Assembly: GCA_030531025.1 (NCBI GenBank)
Contig: JAUMTV010000031.1
Span: forward strand, 1 to 27,284
Direction of reading: 5' to 3'
Length of the DNA stretch: 27,284 nt
DNA from: Turicibacter sp.
GTDB lineage: Bacteria; Bacillota; Bacilli; MOL361; Turicibacteraceae
Part shown: piece by piece, positions 14,864-22,785 of the stretch
Numbering within the stretch: position 1 is the first letter of the stretch
How the letters are laid out: each line of letters opens with the position of its first letter
Position numbers and translations under genes: made by a program
The notes under the pieces: model-generated
What the model saw: only the letters and a program-made list of their open reading frames with translations
Told to the model about the DNA's origin: nothing
Databases searched by the model: none

Positions 14864-14908
14864 TCAAATGTACTTTAGTATCATCTTTTTTGATTAATTA
14901 AAATATAA

Positions 14909-15523
14909 TTATTTTTTATATTTCTCATCATATCCTTTATCAGATACAAAATTTTCTATTCCCCAAATATTAAGTTTTTCTGATTTTGCCTTCTTCTCAG
15001 ATTCAGCCAATTTATCGTAGTTTTCTTGTAATATAGTAATGTCTACTACATTTTCTAAATTATCACTAACTCTAGCCAATCCCTCTGACACTTGCATTTC
15101 ATTTAATTGGATTAACTCACCCTCATAATTAGCATAAGCATATCCTATTAATCTTCCACTTGTACTTATTTTTTCATCTTCATTTGTTTCAATATAAATA
15201 TCTCCACTTTCTTTTATAACTTTCTCTAAATTCTCTTTAGCTTCTTTTCCAAAAGGCATCTCACTATAGATTGGGTGTATCAATTCAGGTGCATCTATTC
15301 CAGCTAAATAAAGTTCTTTTGAATATGGTTCACCGTCAACATTATATGTAACAAAAATACTATCCCCATCGTGTACACTATCAACTTTAGCTTTGATAAA
15401 ATCCTCTGATAGTACATATTTTTCAATACTAATTTCTTCTTTTGGTTTTGCAGTTTCATTACTTTTACTACACCCTGTAATTCCAAACATAATAGCTAAT
15501 AATAATAATACATGTTTTTTCAT
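14909..15523 (-). CDS. SNase-domain lipoprotein, thermonuclease-like (204 aa)
   Basis: Lipoprotein signal MKKHVLLLLAIMFGITGCSK with lipidated C18. The SNase fold follows: VDSVHDGDSIFV (about 48-58), LAGIDAPE (73-80), PFGKEAKENLEKVI, GRLIGYAYANYEGELIQLNE, EGLARV and LNIWG. Of staphylococcal nuclease catalytic residues, Asp/Glu of DAPE and the Arg of GRLIGY (R124) are present, but the position of Arg35, usually the R of an RLIGIDAPE-like phrase, is Tyr72 here. It may be weak, altered or inactive. ATG follows GGAG by 7 bases. Expected anchored on the outer face of the membrane. Confidence 0.85.
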   Translation of the reverse strand: MKKHVLLLLAIMFGITGCSKSNETAKPKEEISIEKYVLSEDFIKAKVDSVHDGDSIFVTYNVDGEPYSKELYLAGIDAPELIHPIYSEMPFGKEAKENLEKVIKESGDIYIETNEDEKISTSGRLIGYAYANYEGELIQLNEMQVSEGLARVSDNLENVVDITILQENYDKLAESEKKAKSEKLNIWGIENFVSDKGYDEKYKK

Positions 15524-15721
15524 AATTTCACTCCATTCATTATAGGTTTAGTTCTCTGTGCTATTACTTATTAGACAGTAATCTCCTAAAAAAAGTTTTA
15601 ATTTTTTAATAAATTATATAGAAATGTTCCAGTATAAATTTTTTTTATTATAATTAAATATTTTTTAAATTTAAAACTTAACTTTTTTACTATATAATTT
15701 TTCTGTATTTTATAAATAATT

Positions 15722-15747
15722 AAAACCTTTTGTTGATTAACCACGTC
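15722..15747 (+). promoter_or_regulatory. ECF-type promoter of the sigma operon
   Basis: AAAACC, 16-base spacer, CGTC, close to the SigV/ECF form (GAAAC-N16-CGTC). The ATG is 35 bp further on. This supports autoregulation by the gene's own product. Confidence 0.62.
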
Positions 15748-15782
15748 TAATTGATGAAAACTAACAAATGGAAGGAGTAAAA

Positions 15783-16310
15783 ATGGAAGATATATTATTA
15801 GTAAAGAGAGCTATCAAGGGAGATAGAGACTCTTTCGAACAATTAATAAATATTTACTTTGACAGGCTATACAAAGAAGCCTATTTAAGATGTAAGTATG
15901 AAGAAGATGCAAAAGAAATAGTTCAAGAAACCATATACAAAGCCTATAGAAATATTAAAACTTTAAAAGAACCTCAATATTTCAAGACTTGGATTAGCAG
16001 GATTCTTATAAATGTAGCAAATGATTATTTAAGAAAAAATGGTATGATTGAGTTAACTCATGATGAAAATAGCTATATTACTAAAGTTCATAATGATAAT
16101 AATATAGATGTGAAAATAGATTTATACAATGCAATCGATGAATTGGAAGATAAATATAAAGATGTAATTATACTCAAATACATAGAAGATTTAAAATTAG
16201 AAGAAATATCAACTATCTTAGACCGTCCTGTAAATACAATAAAAACTCATCTTAGGAAGGCAGTAAAGGATATGAAAAATTTACTGAAGGAGGGCTATAT
16301 AAATGATTAA
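15783..16310 (+). CDS. ECF sigma factor, SigV-like (175 aa)
   Basis: Region 2: LVKRAIKGDRDSFEQLINIY through AKEIVQETIYKAYRNI and FKTWISRILINVANDYLRK. Region 4: LEDKYKDVIILKYIEDLKLE through ISTILDRPVNTIKTHLRKAV. Typical ECF length. ATG at 15783 has GAAGGAG at 5 bases; the ATG at 15768 would bury that site. An ECF promoter lies upstream and the stop overlaps the downstream partner by 8 bases, indicating a coupled sigma/anti-sigma pair. In related pairs the sigma factor answers cell-envelope attack, such as lysozyme or peptides; the signal here is unknown. Confidence 0.92.
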   Translation: MEDILLVKRAIKGDRDSFEQLINIYFDRLYKEAYLRCKYEEDAKEIVQETIYKAYRNIKTLKEPQYFKTWISRILINVANDYLRKNGMIELTHDENSYITKVHNDNNIDVKIDLYNAIDELEDKYKDVIILKYIEDLKLEEISTILDRPVNTIKTHLRKAVKDMKNLLKEGYIND

Positions 16311-17100
16311 GAATAAAAAAGACATAAATAATAATTTTGATAGTGAATTACTTGAAGAAATCTCTATAGAAGAAATAGATAAAGAGATGAATGATTTTCA
16401 CATAGATAAAGAGAAAATAGACAGTATAAAATATAGCTTTGATAAAGACAGTTTAATAAAATCAGCCATAGAAAAAGCTGAAAAAGATATAAAGAAAGAT
16501 AAGCTTAAAAATAATTTTACAAAAGTAGCCTCTATATTAATTGTTATTTTATCAATAGGTGTCTACAATCCTGTCCTAGCACATTATTCACCTGTATTGA
16601 TGAATGGTTTATCAAAAATAAATGCTTTTCTTAAAGTAGATAAAATATCTGCTTATTTAAAAATAGATACTATAATACCTAAAGCTGTATTAAATGAAGA
16701 TAATAAGGTTGAATTCATTACAATGGGTAATTATAAAGTAAGTCAAAGTTCATCAAGTAATAGCAATGATGTGGGTAAAATTACTAATGAATATGATGTG
16801 GTAAATTTTATCCATCAAATGTCTAATGGGATCATAAATGCAAGCGATGGTAAGAAGTTTGGATTAGTACAAATTACTCCAGATAATATTGATTTAGCTC
16901 TAGATTCAATAAAATTAATAAATAATGAAGATGCTAAAAAATATTTAAATAGTCAGCTAAATAGATGGAAAAAAGGAGATTTCTCAAATGCTGTACAAGT
17001 TCACAATTATGTGTGGCATATGCTAAATGGAAATATAGGTATTGCATCATCATTAGATGAGGGCAAAATAAATGAAATAGTAAATAAATATTTTAAGTAA
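16303..17100 (+). CDS. membrane-anchored DUF6241 protein, probable anti-sigma factor (265 aa)
   Basis: Acidic/basic cytoplasmic N-terminus of about 75 residues, a helix at about 76-93 (TKVASILIVILSIGV), then an external region. The last 100 residues match DUF6241: VVNFIHQMSNGIINASDGKK, VQITPDNIDLAL, LNRWKKGDFSNAVQVHNYVW and LNGNIGIASSLDE. ATG overlaps the sigma stop (ATGATTAA) and has AGGAGG at about 8 bases. The topology and coupling fit an anti-sigma factor; the external domain would be the sensor. A terminator follows at once. Confidence 0.85.
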   Translation: MIKNKKDINNNFDSELLEEISIEEIDKEMNDFHIDKEKIDSIKYSFDKDSLIKSAIEKAEKDIKKDKLKNNFTKVASILIVILSIGVYNPVLAHYSPVLMNGLSKINAFLKVDKISAYLKIDTIIPKAVLNEDNKVEFITMGNYKVSQSSSSNSNDVGKITNEYDVVNFIHQMSNGIINASDGKKFGLVQITPDNIDLALDSIKLINNEDAKKYLNSQLNRWKKGDFSNAVQVHNYVWHMLNGNIGIASSLDEGKINEIVNKYFK

Positions 17101-17111
17101 ATTTTTATTAA

Positions 17112-17142
17112 AAAATGGATCCTATATTAGAGGATCCATTTT
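17112..17142 (+). terminator. intrinsic terminator
   Basis: Perfect 12-bp stem AAAATGGATCCT / AGGATCCATTTT with a 7-base loop, just after the anti-sigma stop. Confidence 0.85.
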
Positions 17143-17177
17143 ATTATTCTAAATACCATTTATTATTCACATTAATC

Positions 17178-17255
17178 CTATAATAGATATGCATTTCCTA
17201 CACATGATGTTAAGCCAATTATATTTATCTTTGATTTAAAATTAATTTTTTTCAT
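17178..17255 (-). CDS. possible 25-aa peptide gene
   Basis: ATG at 17253-17255 to TAG at 17178, encoding MKKINFKSKINIIGLTSCVG then NAYLL. AAGGA lies 9 bases upstream and the ATG is 19 bases after the stop of the 288-aa membrane protein, so both could share a transcript. A basic N-terminus followed by a hydrophobic Cys-containing tail recalls signalling or bacteriocin-like peptides, but it matches none I know. It may be a real small gene or chance. Confidence 0.4.
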   Translation of the reverse strand: MKKINFKSKINIIGLTSCVGNAYLL

Positions 17256-17274
17256 TATTTATAATCCTTCATAC

Positions 17275-18141
17275 TTAATAAGTTTCTACATACTCATAAA
17301 AATAATTAATTAAGTTGTACTGAAGATCATTTGTATTAATTGACCATATGCTTAAAAATACCAAAGCCAATATCAAAAACACATTTACTGCCATAGAAGA
17401 TTTTTTTCTATCTTTAAAATTAGTTTGAGCAATTGCAAGTATGAACATAAATATGGTAGCTACAAGACAATATTCCTTTACTATATTCATATATATATAT
17501 TTCTTACTATACTTTATATATTTACCCATATAAGAAATGTTTTCTTTTGTAAATTCTGCTCTTTGATGAAAATCATCTTTAGATTTAACTTCAACTACCT
17601 TATTTTTACTGTCATTATAAGTCAGGCTATATGAGTAGTTTTTTGACTTTATCTCATTTGAATTTATCTTGATATTAGATAAGTAAGTGTAAGTATATCC
17701 CACAAATATTACAAGCATAAAAGCAGTTAGGACTTTATTTTTAATAAATTTTCTATCTCTAACAATTTCCTCTCCATTGATAGACTTTATATATTTACGA
17801 CTTAAGCTATCACCATAAATTGTTACAATTGGAATAAGTAATGCTACTTCAATACCTATATATCCATAAATATCCATTAATAAAATAATTATTATTTTTA
17901 TAATTAAGTATATATCTATAAATATCATCATTTTTTTTAAGCTTTGGTAGTATTTTTCTTTATCTATGAATTCTATATTGTCATCTGATAAGTGCTCGTA
18001 TGTTTCTCCATTCCATAAATACTTATGAAGAAAATACATTATTCCTAAAATCCATACTATTTGTGATACTTTTTCTGTAAATATCATTCCAAGTATTACA
18101 CCTATTATGATTATTCCATAGTCTTTTTTATCTAGCTTCAT
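17275..18141 (-). CDS. multi-TM membrane protein (288 aa)
   Basis: Unrecognised. Helices at about residues 9-24, 26-40, 72-92, 95-110, 136-152, then an extracytoplasmic-type loop of about 70 residues (containing SYSLTYNDSKNKVVEVKSKD) and two more helices at about 222-240 and 252-270. ATG at 18139-18141; GGAG lies upstream. Divergent from the MATE gene at 18307. The 25-codon ORF directly after it is the only neighbour on the same strand. Confidence 0.68.
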   Translation of the reverse strand: MKLDKKDYGIIIIGVILGMIFTEKVSQIVWILGIMYFLHKYLWNGETYEHLSDDNIEFIDKEKYYQSLKKMMIFIDIYLIIKIIIILLMDIYGYIGIEVALLIPIVTIYGDSLSRKYIKSINGEEIVRDRKFIKNKVLTAFMLVIFVGYTYTYLSNIKINSNEIKSKNYSYSLTYNDSKNKVVEVKSKDDFHQRAEFTKENISYMGKYIKYSKKYIYMNIVKEYCLVATIFMFILAIAQTNFKDRKKSSMAVNVFLILALVFLSIWSINTNDLQYNLINYFYEYVETY

Positions 18142-18306
18142 TTAATTTCTCCTTATATTTTTCTCTGTTAATTACAATACTACAGAAATAATGTTTACGT
18201 AGCAATAGAGTTAATTAATTATAAAATTTATATATATAAATTTAAATAATAAATATGAAATAAATTACAAAGAGTGGTAAAATATTAAAGGTAGAGGAGT
18301 GATTAT

Positions 18307-19701
18307 ATGGGGGCAAACATAAACAATTTAAACAATCCATTAGCAACCGATAATGTAGGTAAATTAATTTTTAAATTCGCAATACCTTCTATAATAAGTT
18401 TTTTGGTAAGCGCACTATATAATATAGTCGACCAAATATTTATAGGTCAAGGTGTAGGAATGCTTGGTAATGCAGCAACTAACATAGCATTTCCAATAAA
18501 TACTATATGTACGGCATTAGCACTTTTATTAGGCATAGGTGGTGCTTCTAATTTCAATCTTAGAATGGGTCAAAAAAAAGAAGAAGAAGCAGCTTACATC
18601 GTAGGAAATAGCATCGTATCTATGATTATATCAGGAGTAACTTTATCTTTATTAGTAATAATATTTTTAAAACCATTATTATATTTATTTGGATCAACAG
18701 AAGATATAATGCCTTATGCACTTACTTATACAAGAATAACTGCATTCGGTATTCCATTTTTAATATTTTCTATAGGATGTAGTAATCTAATTCGTTCTGA
18801 TGGTAGTCCTACCTATGCAATGTTGAGTACATTGTCTGGAGCAATATTAAATACTATACTTAACCCAATATTTATATTTATATTTGACTTAGGTATGGCA
18901 GGATCTGCATATGCAACTGTTATTGGTCAAATATTATCAAGTATAATTGTTGCTAGATACCTTTTCAAATTTAAAAGTGTAAAACTATCAAGAAATAATT
19001 TCAAATTAAGAAAAAAACTTGTGCTAGCTATATCAGCATTAGGTACAGCAGCATGTTTTAATCAGTTAGCTATGATGATTGTTCAGATAACTATGAATAA
19101 TACACTTACTTATTATGGGGCTTTATCACATTATGGAAGTGAAATACCTCTTGCTAGTGTTGGTGTAATATCAAAAGTTAATATCGTTTATCTGGCATTT
19201 ACATTAGGAATATCACAAGGATGCCAACCAATAGTAGGATTTAATTATGGAGCAAAAAACTACGATAGAGTCAAAAAAACATACAAAACAGCAGCTATTG
19301 CAGTTACATTGATTTCTATTGTGGCATTTTTATGTTTCCAAATATTCCCGAGACAAATAATAAGCATATTTGGTCAAGGAGATGAAAATTATTTTGAATT
19401 TGCTCAAAGATATTTTAGAATATTTATGTTCATGACATTTGTAAATGGTATTCAACCACTTACATCAAACTTTTTTACATCTATCGGAAAATCTCAAAAA
19501 GGTATTGTACTATCATTGACAAGACAAATAATATTCTTATTACCATTAGTTATTATATTGCCAAAATTTTTAGGTATTGATGGTGTTATGTATGCAGGTC
19601 CAATAGCAGATAGTATTGCATTTATAACAGCAGGAATACTTATATATAAAGAGATAAGATGTATGAATATAAAAATGAGTGAAATAGATTCTTGTAATTA
19701 A
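18307..19701 (+). CDS. MATE family efflux transporter, MepA-like (464 aa)
   Basis: Twelve-helix MATE protein with two MatE repeats. The opening (IFKFAIPSIISFLVSALYNI then VDQIFIGQG) is characteristic of the MepA branch of multidrug/sodium antiporters. The second half has QGCQPIVGFNYGAKNYDRVK, the conserved mid-protein motif. Full length for the family. GAGGAG precedes the ATG by about 7 bases. Exports drugs or metabolites at the cytoplasmic membrane; substrate not predictable. No regulator gene adjoins it, unlike the second MATE gene at 25143. Confidence 0.93.
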   Translation: MGANINNLNNPLATDNVGKLIFKFAIPSIISFLVSALYNIVDQIFIGQGVGMLGNAATNIAFPINTICTALALLLGIGGASNFNLRMGQKKEEEAAYIVGNSIVSMIISGVTLSLLVIIFLKPLLYLFGSTEDIMPYALTYTRITAFGIPFLIFSIGCSNLIRSDGSPTYAMLSTLSGAILNTILNPIFIFIFDLGMAGSAYATVIGQILSSIIVARYLFKFKSVKLSRNNFKLRKKLVLAISALGTAACFNQLAMMIVQITMNNTLTYYGALSHYGSEIPLASVGVISKVNIVYLAFTLGISQGCQPIVGFNYGAKNYDRVKKTYKTAAIAVTLISIVAFLCFQIFPRQIISIFGQGDENYFEFAQRYFRIFMFMTFVNGIQPLTSNFFTSIGKSQKGIVLSLTRQIIFLLPLVIILPKFLGIDGVMYAGPIADSIAFITAGILIYKEIRCMNIKMSEIDSCN

Positions 19702-19702
19702 C

Positions 19703-19753
19703 AAAAAACTCTATCTTAGCCACTGTAATATGTGTACCAAGATAGAGTTTTTT
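19703..19753 (+). terminator. intrinsic terminator after MATE gene
   Basis: AAAAAACTCTATCTT pairs with AAGATAGAGTTTTTT across a 20-base loop, two bases after the stop codon. Confidence 0.85.
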
Positions 19754-19762
19754 ATAATTTAT

Positions 19763-19790
19763 AAGGGTGTGACATTTTTGGGACACCCTT
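19763..19790 (+). terminator. 28-bp hairpin, copy 2
   Basis: Identical to 14374-14401, followed by TTTTTCG. It sits right behind a complete terminator, so a second terminator is redundant here, and a mobile or recombinational origin is possible. Confidence 0.65.
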
Positions 19791-20058
19791 TTTCGTACTA
19801 TATTTAAATAATTTTTACTACTACTTAAGTCCTCTTGATTGATGATCCATATCTTCGACTACAATGGAATATACTTCTCCCCTATTTCCAATTTTATTTA
19901 TGTTTATTATAGATTTTCAACAAATTTTGATTTATATATATTATAATGACCATTGCTTCGCGTTATATTAAAATTGTGATTTAGAAAATGGCAGTAAAAA
20001 ATAACGAATTTACTATTATCATTGTTACCATAATAGTAGATAGTATTTTGCCAACTTT
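19791..20058. other. intergenic region with motif copy and a possible coding relic
   Basis: Contains the boundary motif at 19957-19980. On the minus strand 19821-19916 it has a short stop-bounded stretch (GNRGEVYSIVVEDMDHQSRG then LK) without a usable start, probably a gene tail. A hairpin at 20011-20038 (TACTATTAT / ATAATAGTA) may end the transcript of the gene at 20059. Nothing else seen. Confidence 0.4.
19957..19980 (-). repeat. boundary motif copy
   Basis: Plus strand TTCGCGTTATATTAAAATTG then TGAT. Both arms are well kept, yet no intact gene starts downstream; only the possible relic follows. Confidence 0.55.
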
Positions 20059-20292
20059 TTAGCTAAAGTACTCCTTAAATTTATAACCAAAAATCAATGA
20101 TGGAATAAAAAATAATAAAGAATAAAAGATTGTAAAATGAGTTCCACTATTGCCGTTAGACCAAGCTTTTAGATCAATATAAGTTAAGATATTATCTCCT
20201 ATACAGATATCATTAAATGTAAAACTAAATAAACAACCAACAATAAATAATAATAAAGAAAGTGAACCTATTCCAATTTTCTTTTTTTTCAC
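20059..20292 (-). CDS. small two-TM protein (77 aa)
   Basis: GTG at 20290-20292 behind GGAGGGG (5-base spacing). Helices at about residues 7-25 and 55-70 with a 28-residue external-type loop (NDICIGDNILTYIDLKAWSN) and a KFKEYFS tail. C20 lies in a loosely lipobox-like context (FIVGC), so a lipoprotein with a second helix cannot be excluded. Family unknown. Confidence 0.62.
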   Translation of the reverse strand: MKKKKIGIGSLSLLLFIVGCLFSFTFNDICIGDNILTYIDLKAWSNGNSGTHFTIFYSLLFFIPSLIFGYKFKEYFS

Positions 20293-20348
20293 ATTATCCC
20301 CTCCAAATATAAATATTTATATGATTTAAATTTAATACAATATGTTAA

Positions 20349-20372
20349 TTCATATTATATAACAATTACGAA
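20349..20372 (-). repeat. boundary motif copy
   Basis: Plus strand TTCATATTATATAACAATTA then CGAA, 57 bp upstream of the GTG at 20292. Confidence 0.52.
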
Positions 20373-20400
20373 TATATAATATATTCAAGCCTGAAATGAT

Positions 20401-20937
20401 TTAATTTATATTACCTAGTTTATCAAAAGGATATACTCTCATTGAAACTTTTCCAACAATGTCATTTATAGAAACTGTACCTATCTCATAACTTCTACTA
20501 TCCAAACTATCTGGTCTGTTATCCCCCATAGTAAATACATTATTTTCAGGAACTATTATATCTATATCTCCTGATGTATATACATCCTTTAAATAAATTT
20601 CATCTAAAAGCTCATCGTTTATATAAACTTCACTATTTTTTATAACTATATGCTCTCCAGGTAGAGCAATTACTCTTTTAACTAAATCTTTTTTATTATT
20701 ACTCTTACTATCAATCATCTCTGTTTTAAAAACAATTATATCTCCCCTTTTAGGCTCTTCAGTCTTATATGCTAACTTGTTTATAAATAAATAATCCTTA
20801 TTTTCTAAGGTTGGATACATAGATTGTCCTCTAACTATTGTTGGTTGTACTATAAATGTGACTCCCATTGCAATAACTAGTGAAACAGAGATAGTTTTAA
20901 TCCATTCTAATATTTCATATTTTACTGTTGTATTCAT
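20401..20937 (-). CDS. signal peptidase I, SipS-like (178 aa)
   Basis: Serine/lysine signal peptidase that removes signal peptides of secreted proteins at the outer membrane face. One N-terminal helix (about 14-31), catalytic Ser39 in GQSMYPTL, general-base Lys87 in DLVKRVIALPGE, and box E MGDNRPDSLDSR (137-148). Gram-positive length. ATG at 20935-20937 has GGAGGAG at 6 bases; the earlier start at 20952 would bury it. Its neighbours include several proteins with signal or anchor sequences, but a specific client is not indicated. Confidence 0.92.
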   Translation of the reverse strand: MNTTVKYEILEWIKTISVSLVIAMGVTFIVQPTIVRGQSMYPTLENKDYLFINKLAYKTEEPKRGDIIVFKTEMIDSKSNNKKDLVKRVIALPGEHIVIKNSEVYINDELLDEIYLKDVYTSGDIDIIVPENNVFTMGDNRPDSLDSRSYEIGTVSINDIVGKVSMRVYPFDKLGNIN

Positions 20938-21118
20938 AATTAACTCCTCCAAATATAACTCTAATGTCAGTTGTTAAATTTTCTTATTCATTTATACTAA
21001 ATTCTCTTAATAAAATTTTACTTATAATAAATTAAATCTTTAAGTATCATTACTTTTAATTTATTGCCGATTAGTTTATATTATAGTAAATTACTACCAA
21101 ATATCCAACTATTTTTTA

Positions 21119-21688
21119 TTAGTTAGTTTTATGTAGTTTCATATACACTACCAAATCTTTTAGATTATTATTACCTATCTCAAATTCTTCATCAATGTTT
21201 AAACTTTCAGTGCTCCTATTTTCTCCACCAATACTATATACAGCTACAGCAACTTCATTGTCTAAATTAAAGTATCTATCTTCATCTAAGATTGACATAG
21301 CCATACCTGTGTCATAACCATTCTTTAAACAGTCTAAAGTATAACCTCCATATTCTGAATCATTTATTATTACTTTAAGACTAGAATCTGATTCTTCTCC
21401 ATCAACAACTCCAATTTTTAATTTACTATTGTTCCCATCGTGATCTATAGTTGATTTGTATAATATATGCTCTTCTTTTGGAACACCATATTCATATTCT
21501 TTAGCAGTAAATTCAATTTCATAATTTCCATCTTCTAAATTGTTTATAAAGTATTTTTTACCCATTCCAATCATATTGTCAGGACAGTTTCCTAAATACA
21601 AGTTATCTGAATTTTTCGAACTTGAGCAACCAACAATAAACATTGTTGACATTACTACTAATGATAGCATTGTTATTATTTGTTTCAT
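21119..21688 (-). CDS. lipoprotein of unknown function (189 aa)
   Basis: Lipoprotein signal MKQIITMLSLVVMSTMFIVG with lipidated C21 and a polar SSSKNSDN linker. The remaining 160 residues form a soluble beta-rich domain (YFINNLEDGNYEIEFTAKEY; STIDHDGNNSKLKIGVVDGE). AGGGG precedes the ATG by 6-7 bases. Motif copy 41 bp upstream. No domain recognised. It would be displayed on the outer face of the membrane. Confidence 0.72.
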   Translation of the reverse strand: MKQIITMLSLVVMSTMFIVGCSSSKNSDNLYLGNCPDNMIGMGKKYFINNLEDGNYEIEFTAKEYEYGVPKEEHILYKSTIDHDGNNSKLKIGVVDGEESDSSLKVIINDSEYGGYTLDCLKNGYDTGMAMSILDEDRYFNLDNEVAVAVYSIGGENRSTESLNIDEEFEIGNNNLKDLVVYMKLHKTN

Positions 21689-21728
21689 AATATACCCCTT
21701 TTATTTTCTAAAAATATTGTAATAGTAA

Positions 21729-21752
21729 TCCACATTATATAACAATTGTGAA
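21729..21752 (-). repeat. boundary motif copy
   Basis: Plus strand TCCACATTATATAACAATTG then TGAA, 41 bp upstream of the lipoprotein start. It opens the 149-bp block repeated at 22604. Confidence 0.58.
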
Positions 21753-21882
21753 ATATATACTATAATAAAATCTTTCTGCAATAGTTGTACATATTAAGAT
21801 ATTTTTTAGTGTACACAAAAAATAGAGTAGTAATTTTAAATTTTAGATTACTACTCTATTATGTTATCAATATATTAAAATT
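21734..21882. repeat. 149-bp intergenic repeat, copy A
   Basis: Differs from 22604-22751 by one indel and about six substitutions. It comprises most of a boundary motif, a 5' AT-rich part, hairpin 1 (TGTACA ends, 21786-21815), terminator hairpin 2 (21821-21860) and the core of a second motif copy. Confidence 0.85.
21821..21860 (-). terminator. conserved terminator hairpin 2, copy A
   Basis: AATAGAGTAGTAAT and ATTACTACTCTATT arms (perfect). On the minus strand a T run follows, so it ends the gene at 21924. Confidence 0.82.
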
Positions 21883-21885
21883 GAG
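21864..21885 (-). repeat. boundary motif copy before terminator
   Basis: Plus strand TTATCAATATATTAAAATTG then AG, between the stop at 21924 and the terminator. Confidence 0.5.
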
Positions 21886-21923
21886 TATATAGTATATTCT
21901 TTTAATTTGAGCAGTCATTCTAA

Positions 21924-22562
21924 CTATATAAAAAATCTTATTAGATATACCAATGCCAATGAAATTCCTAAACTGTATATAGATTTCTTTGGTGTATCAT
22001 ACAAAACAAGTAATGTAGTTATAAAAAATAATGTGTCAATTACACTATTAAAATCGAAATACCACATTCCTATACTAAAACAACATAATATCATTACTGT
22101 AATTATGCCTATATTAATTATAAATGGGATAATTCCATTACCTTTAGCATACCAACAAACAAATGCCATAAATGGAGAAATAAGTGTTATTCCATACCAT
22201 ATCATCATATAGCCCATAGGATTAAATCCTGCAAAGATAATAGTATATAGATGATAGCTAATACACATACCCAAAAAGAATATAAATACATTTATACCTG
22301 CTCGTAAAGGGGTATTACTAAAAATAGATATGAATATCGCTATTAAAATCCATACAGAAAACATAGAAAATATATTTCCTAAATCAAGTATTCCTAAAAT
22401 ATGTTGCCACAAAATACTATCATCTATAGACATATTATCTAACCATTTTGAAAAAATACCAAGTCCAACTCCAAAAACAAAAATTAAGATTGTATTAATT
22501 ATCTTTTTTGAAGTTGTTAAATCTTTCTTAGGTGTTCTCATTTGTTCTAAAAATCTTATCAT
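21924..22562 (-). CDS. multi-TM membrane protein (212 aa)
   Basis: Six or seven helices: about 22-38, 54-80, 86-107, 112-130, 137-155, 160-180 and 185-210, with a basic N-terminus (RTPKKDLTTSKK). ATG at 22560-22562 with a weak GTGAG site. Bracketed by motif copies at 22599 and 21864. I do not recognise the family. Confidence 0.7.
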   Translation of the reverse strand: MIRFLEQMRTPKKDLTTSKKIINTILIFVFGVGLGIFSKWLDNMSIDDSILWQHILGILDLGNIFSMFSVWILIAIFISIFSNTPLRAGINVFIFFLGMCISYHLYTIIFAGFNPMGYMMIWYGITLISPFMAFVCWYAKGNGIIPFIINIGIITVMILCCFSIGMWYFDFNSVIDTLFFITTLLVLYDTPKKSIYSLGISLALVYLIRFFI

Positions 22563-22598
22563 TGCCTAACTCACTTTCTTATGCAAATTTCTATTTGC

Positions 22599-22622
22599 TT
22601 CGTATTATATAACAATTCCGAA
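22599..22622 (-). repeat. boundary motif copy
   Basis: Plus strand TTCGTATTATATAACAATTC then CGAA: perfectly matched outer TTCG/CGAA ends. 37 bp upstream of the ATG at 22562. Confidence 0.6.
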
Positions 22623-22751
22623 ATATATACTATAATAAAATATTTCTGTAATAGTTGTACATATTAAGATATTTTTTAGTGTACACAAAAATAGAGTAGT
22701 AATTTTAAATTTTAGATTACTACTCTATTATGTTATCAGTATATTAAAATT
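22604..22751. repeat. 149-bp intergenic repeat, copy B
   Basis: Second copy of the block at 21734-21882 (one base shorter). Each copy follows a different, unrelated minus-strand gene, so the intergenic unit itself was duplicated or exchanged. Confidence 0.85.
22690..22729 (-). terminator. conserved terminator hairpin 2, copy B
   Basis: Same perfect 14-bp arms as copy A. It ends the MazG-like gene at 22786. Confidence 0.82.
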
Positions 22752-22754
22752 ATA
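22733..22754 (-). repeat. boundary motif copy before terminator
   Basis: Plus strand TTATCAGTATATTAAAATTA, after the MazG-like gene and directly against the terminator. Confidence 0.45.
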
Positions 22755-22785
22755 AATCAATTTTTATCCTAATATAATAATCAAC

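Noticed and set aside
14296..14908. Active toxin-antitoxin system at the DUF3791/DUF3990 locus
   Set aside because: Both genes are broken; only remnants remain.
19821..19916. Short minus-strand frame GNRGEVYSIVVEDMDHQSRG
   Set aside because: No usable start codon and bounded by a stop; at most a gene tail, so not called as CDS.
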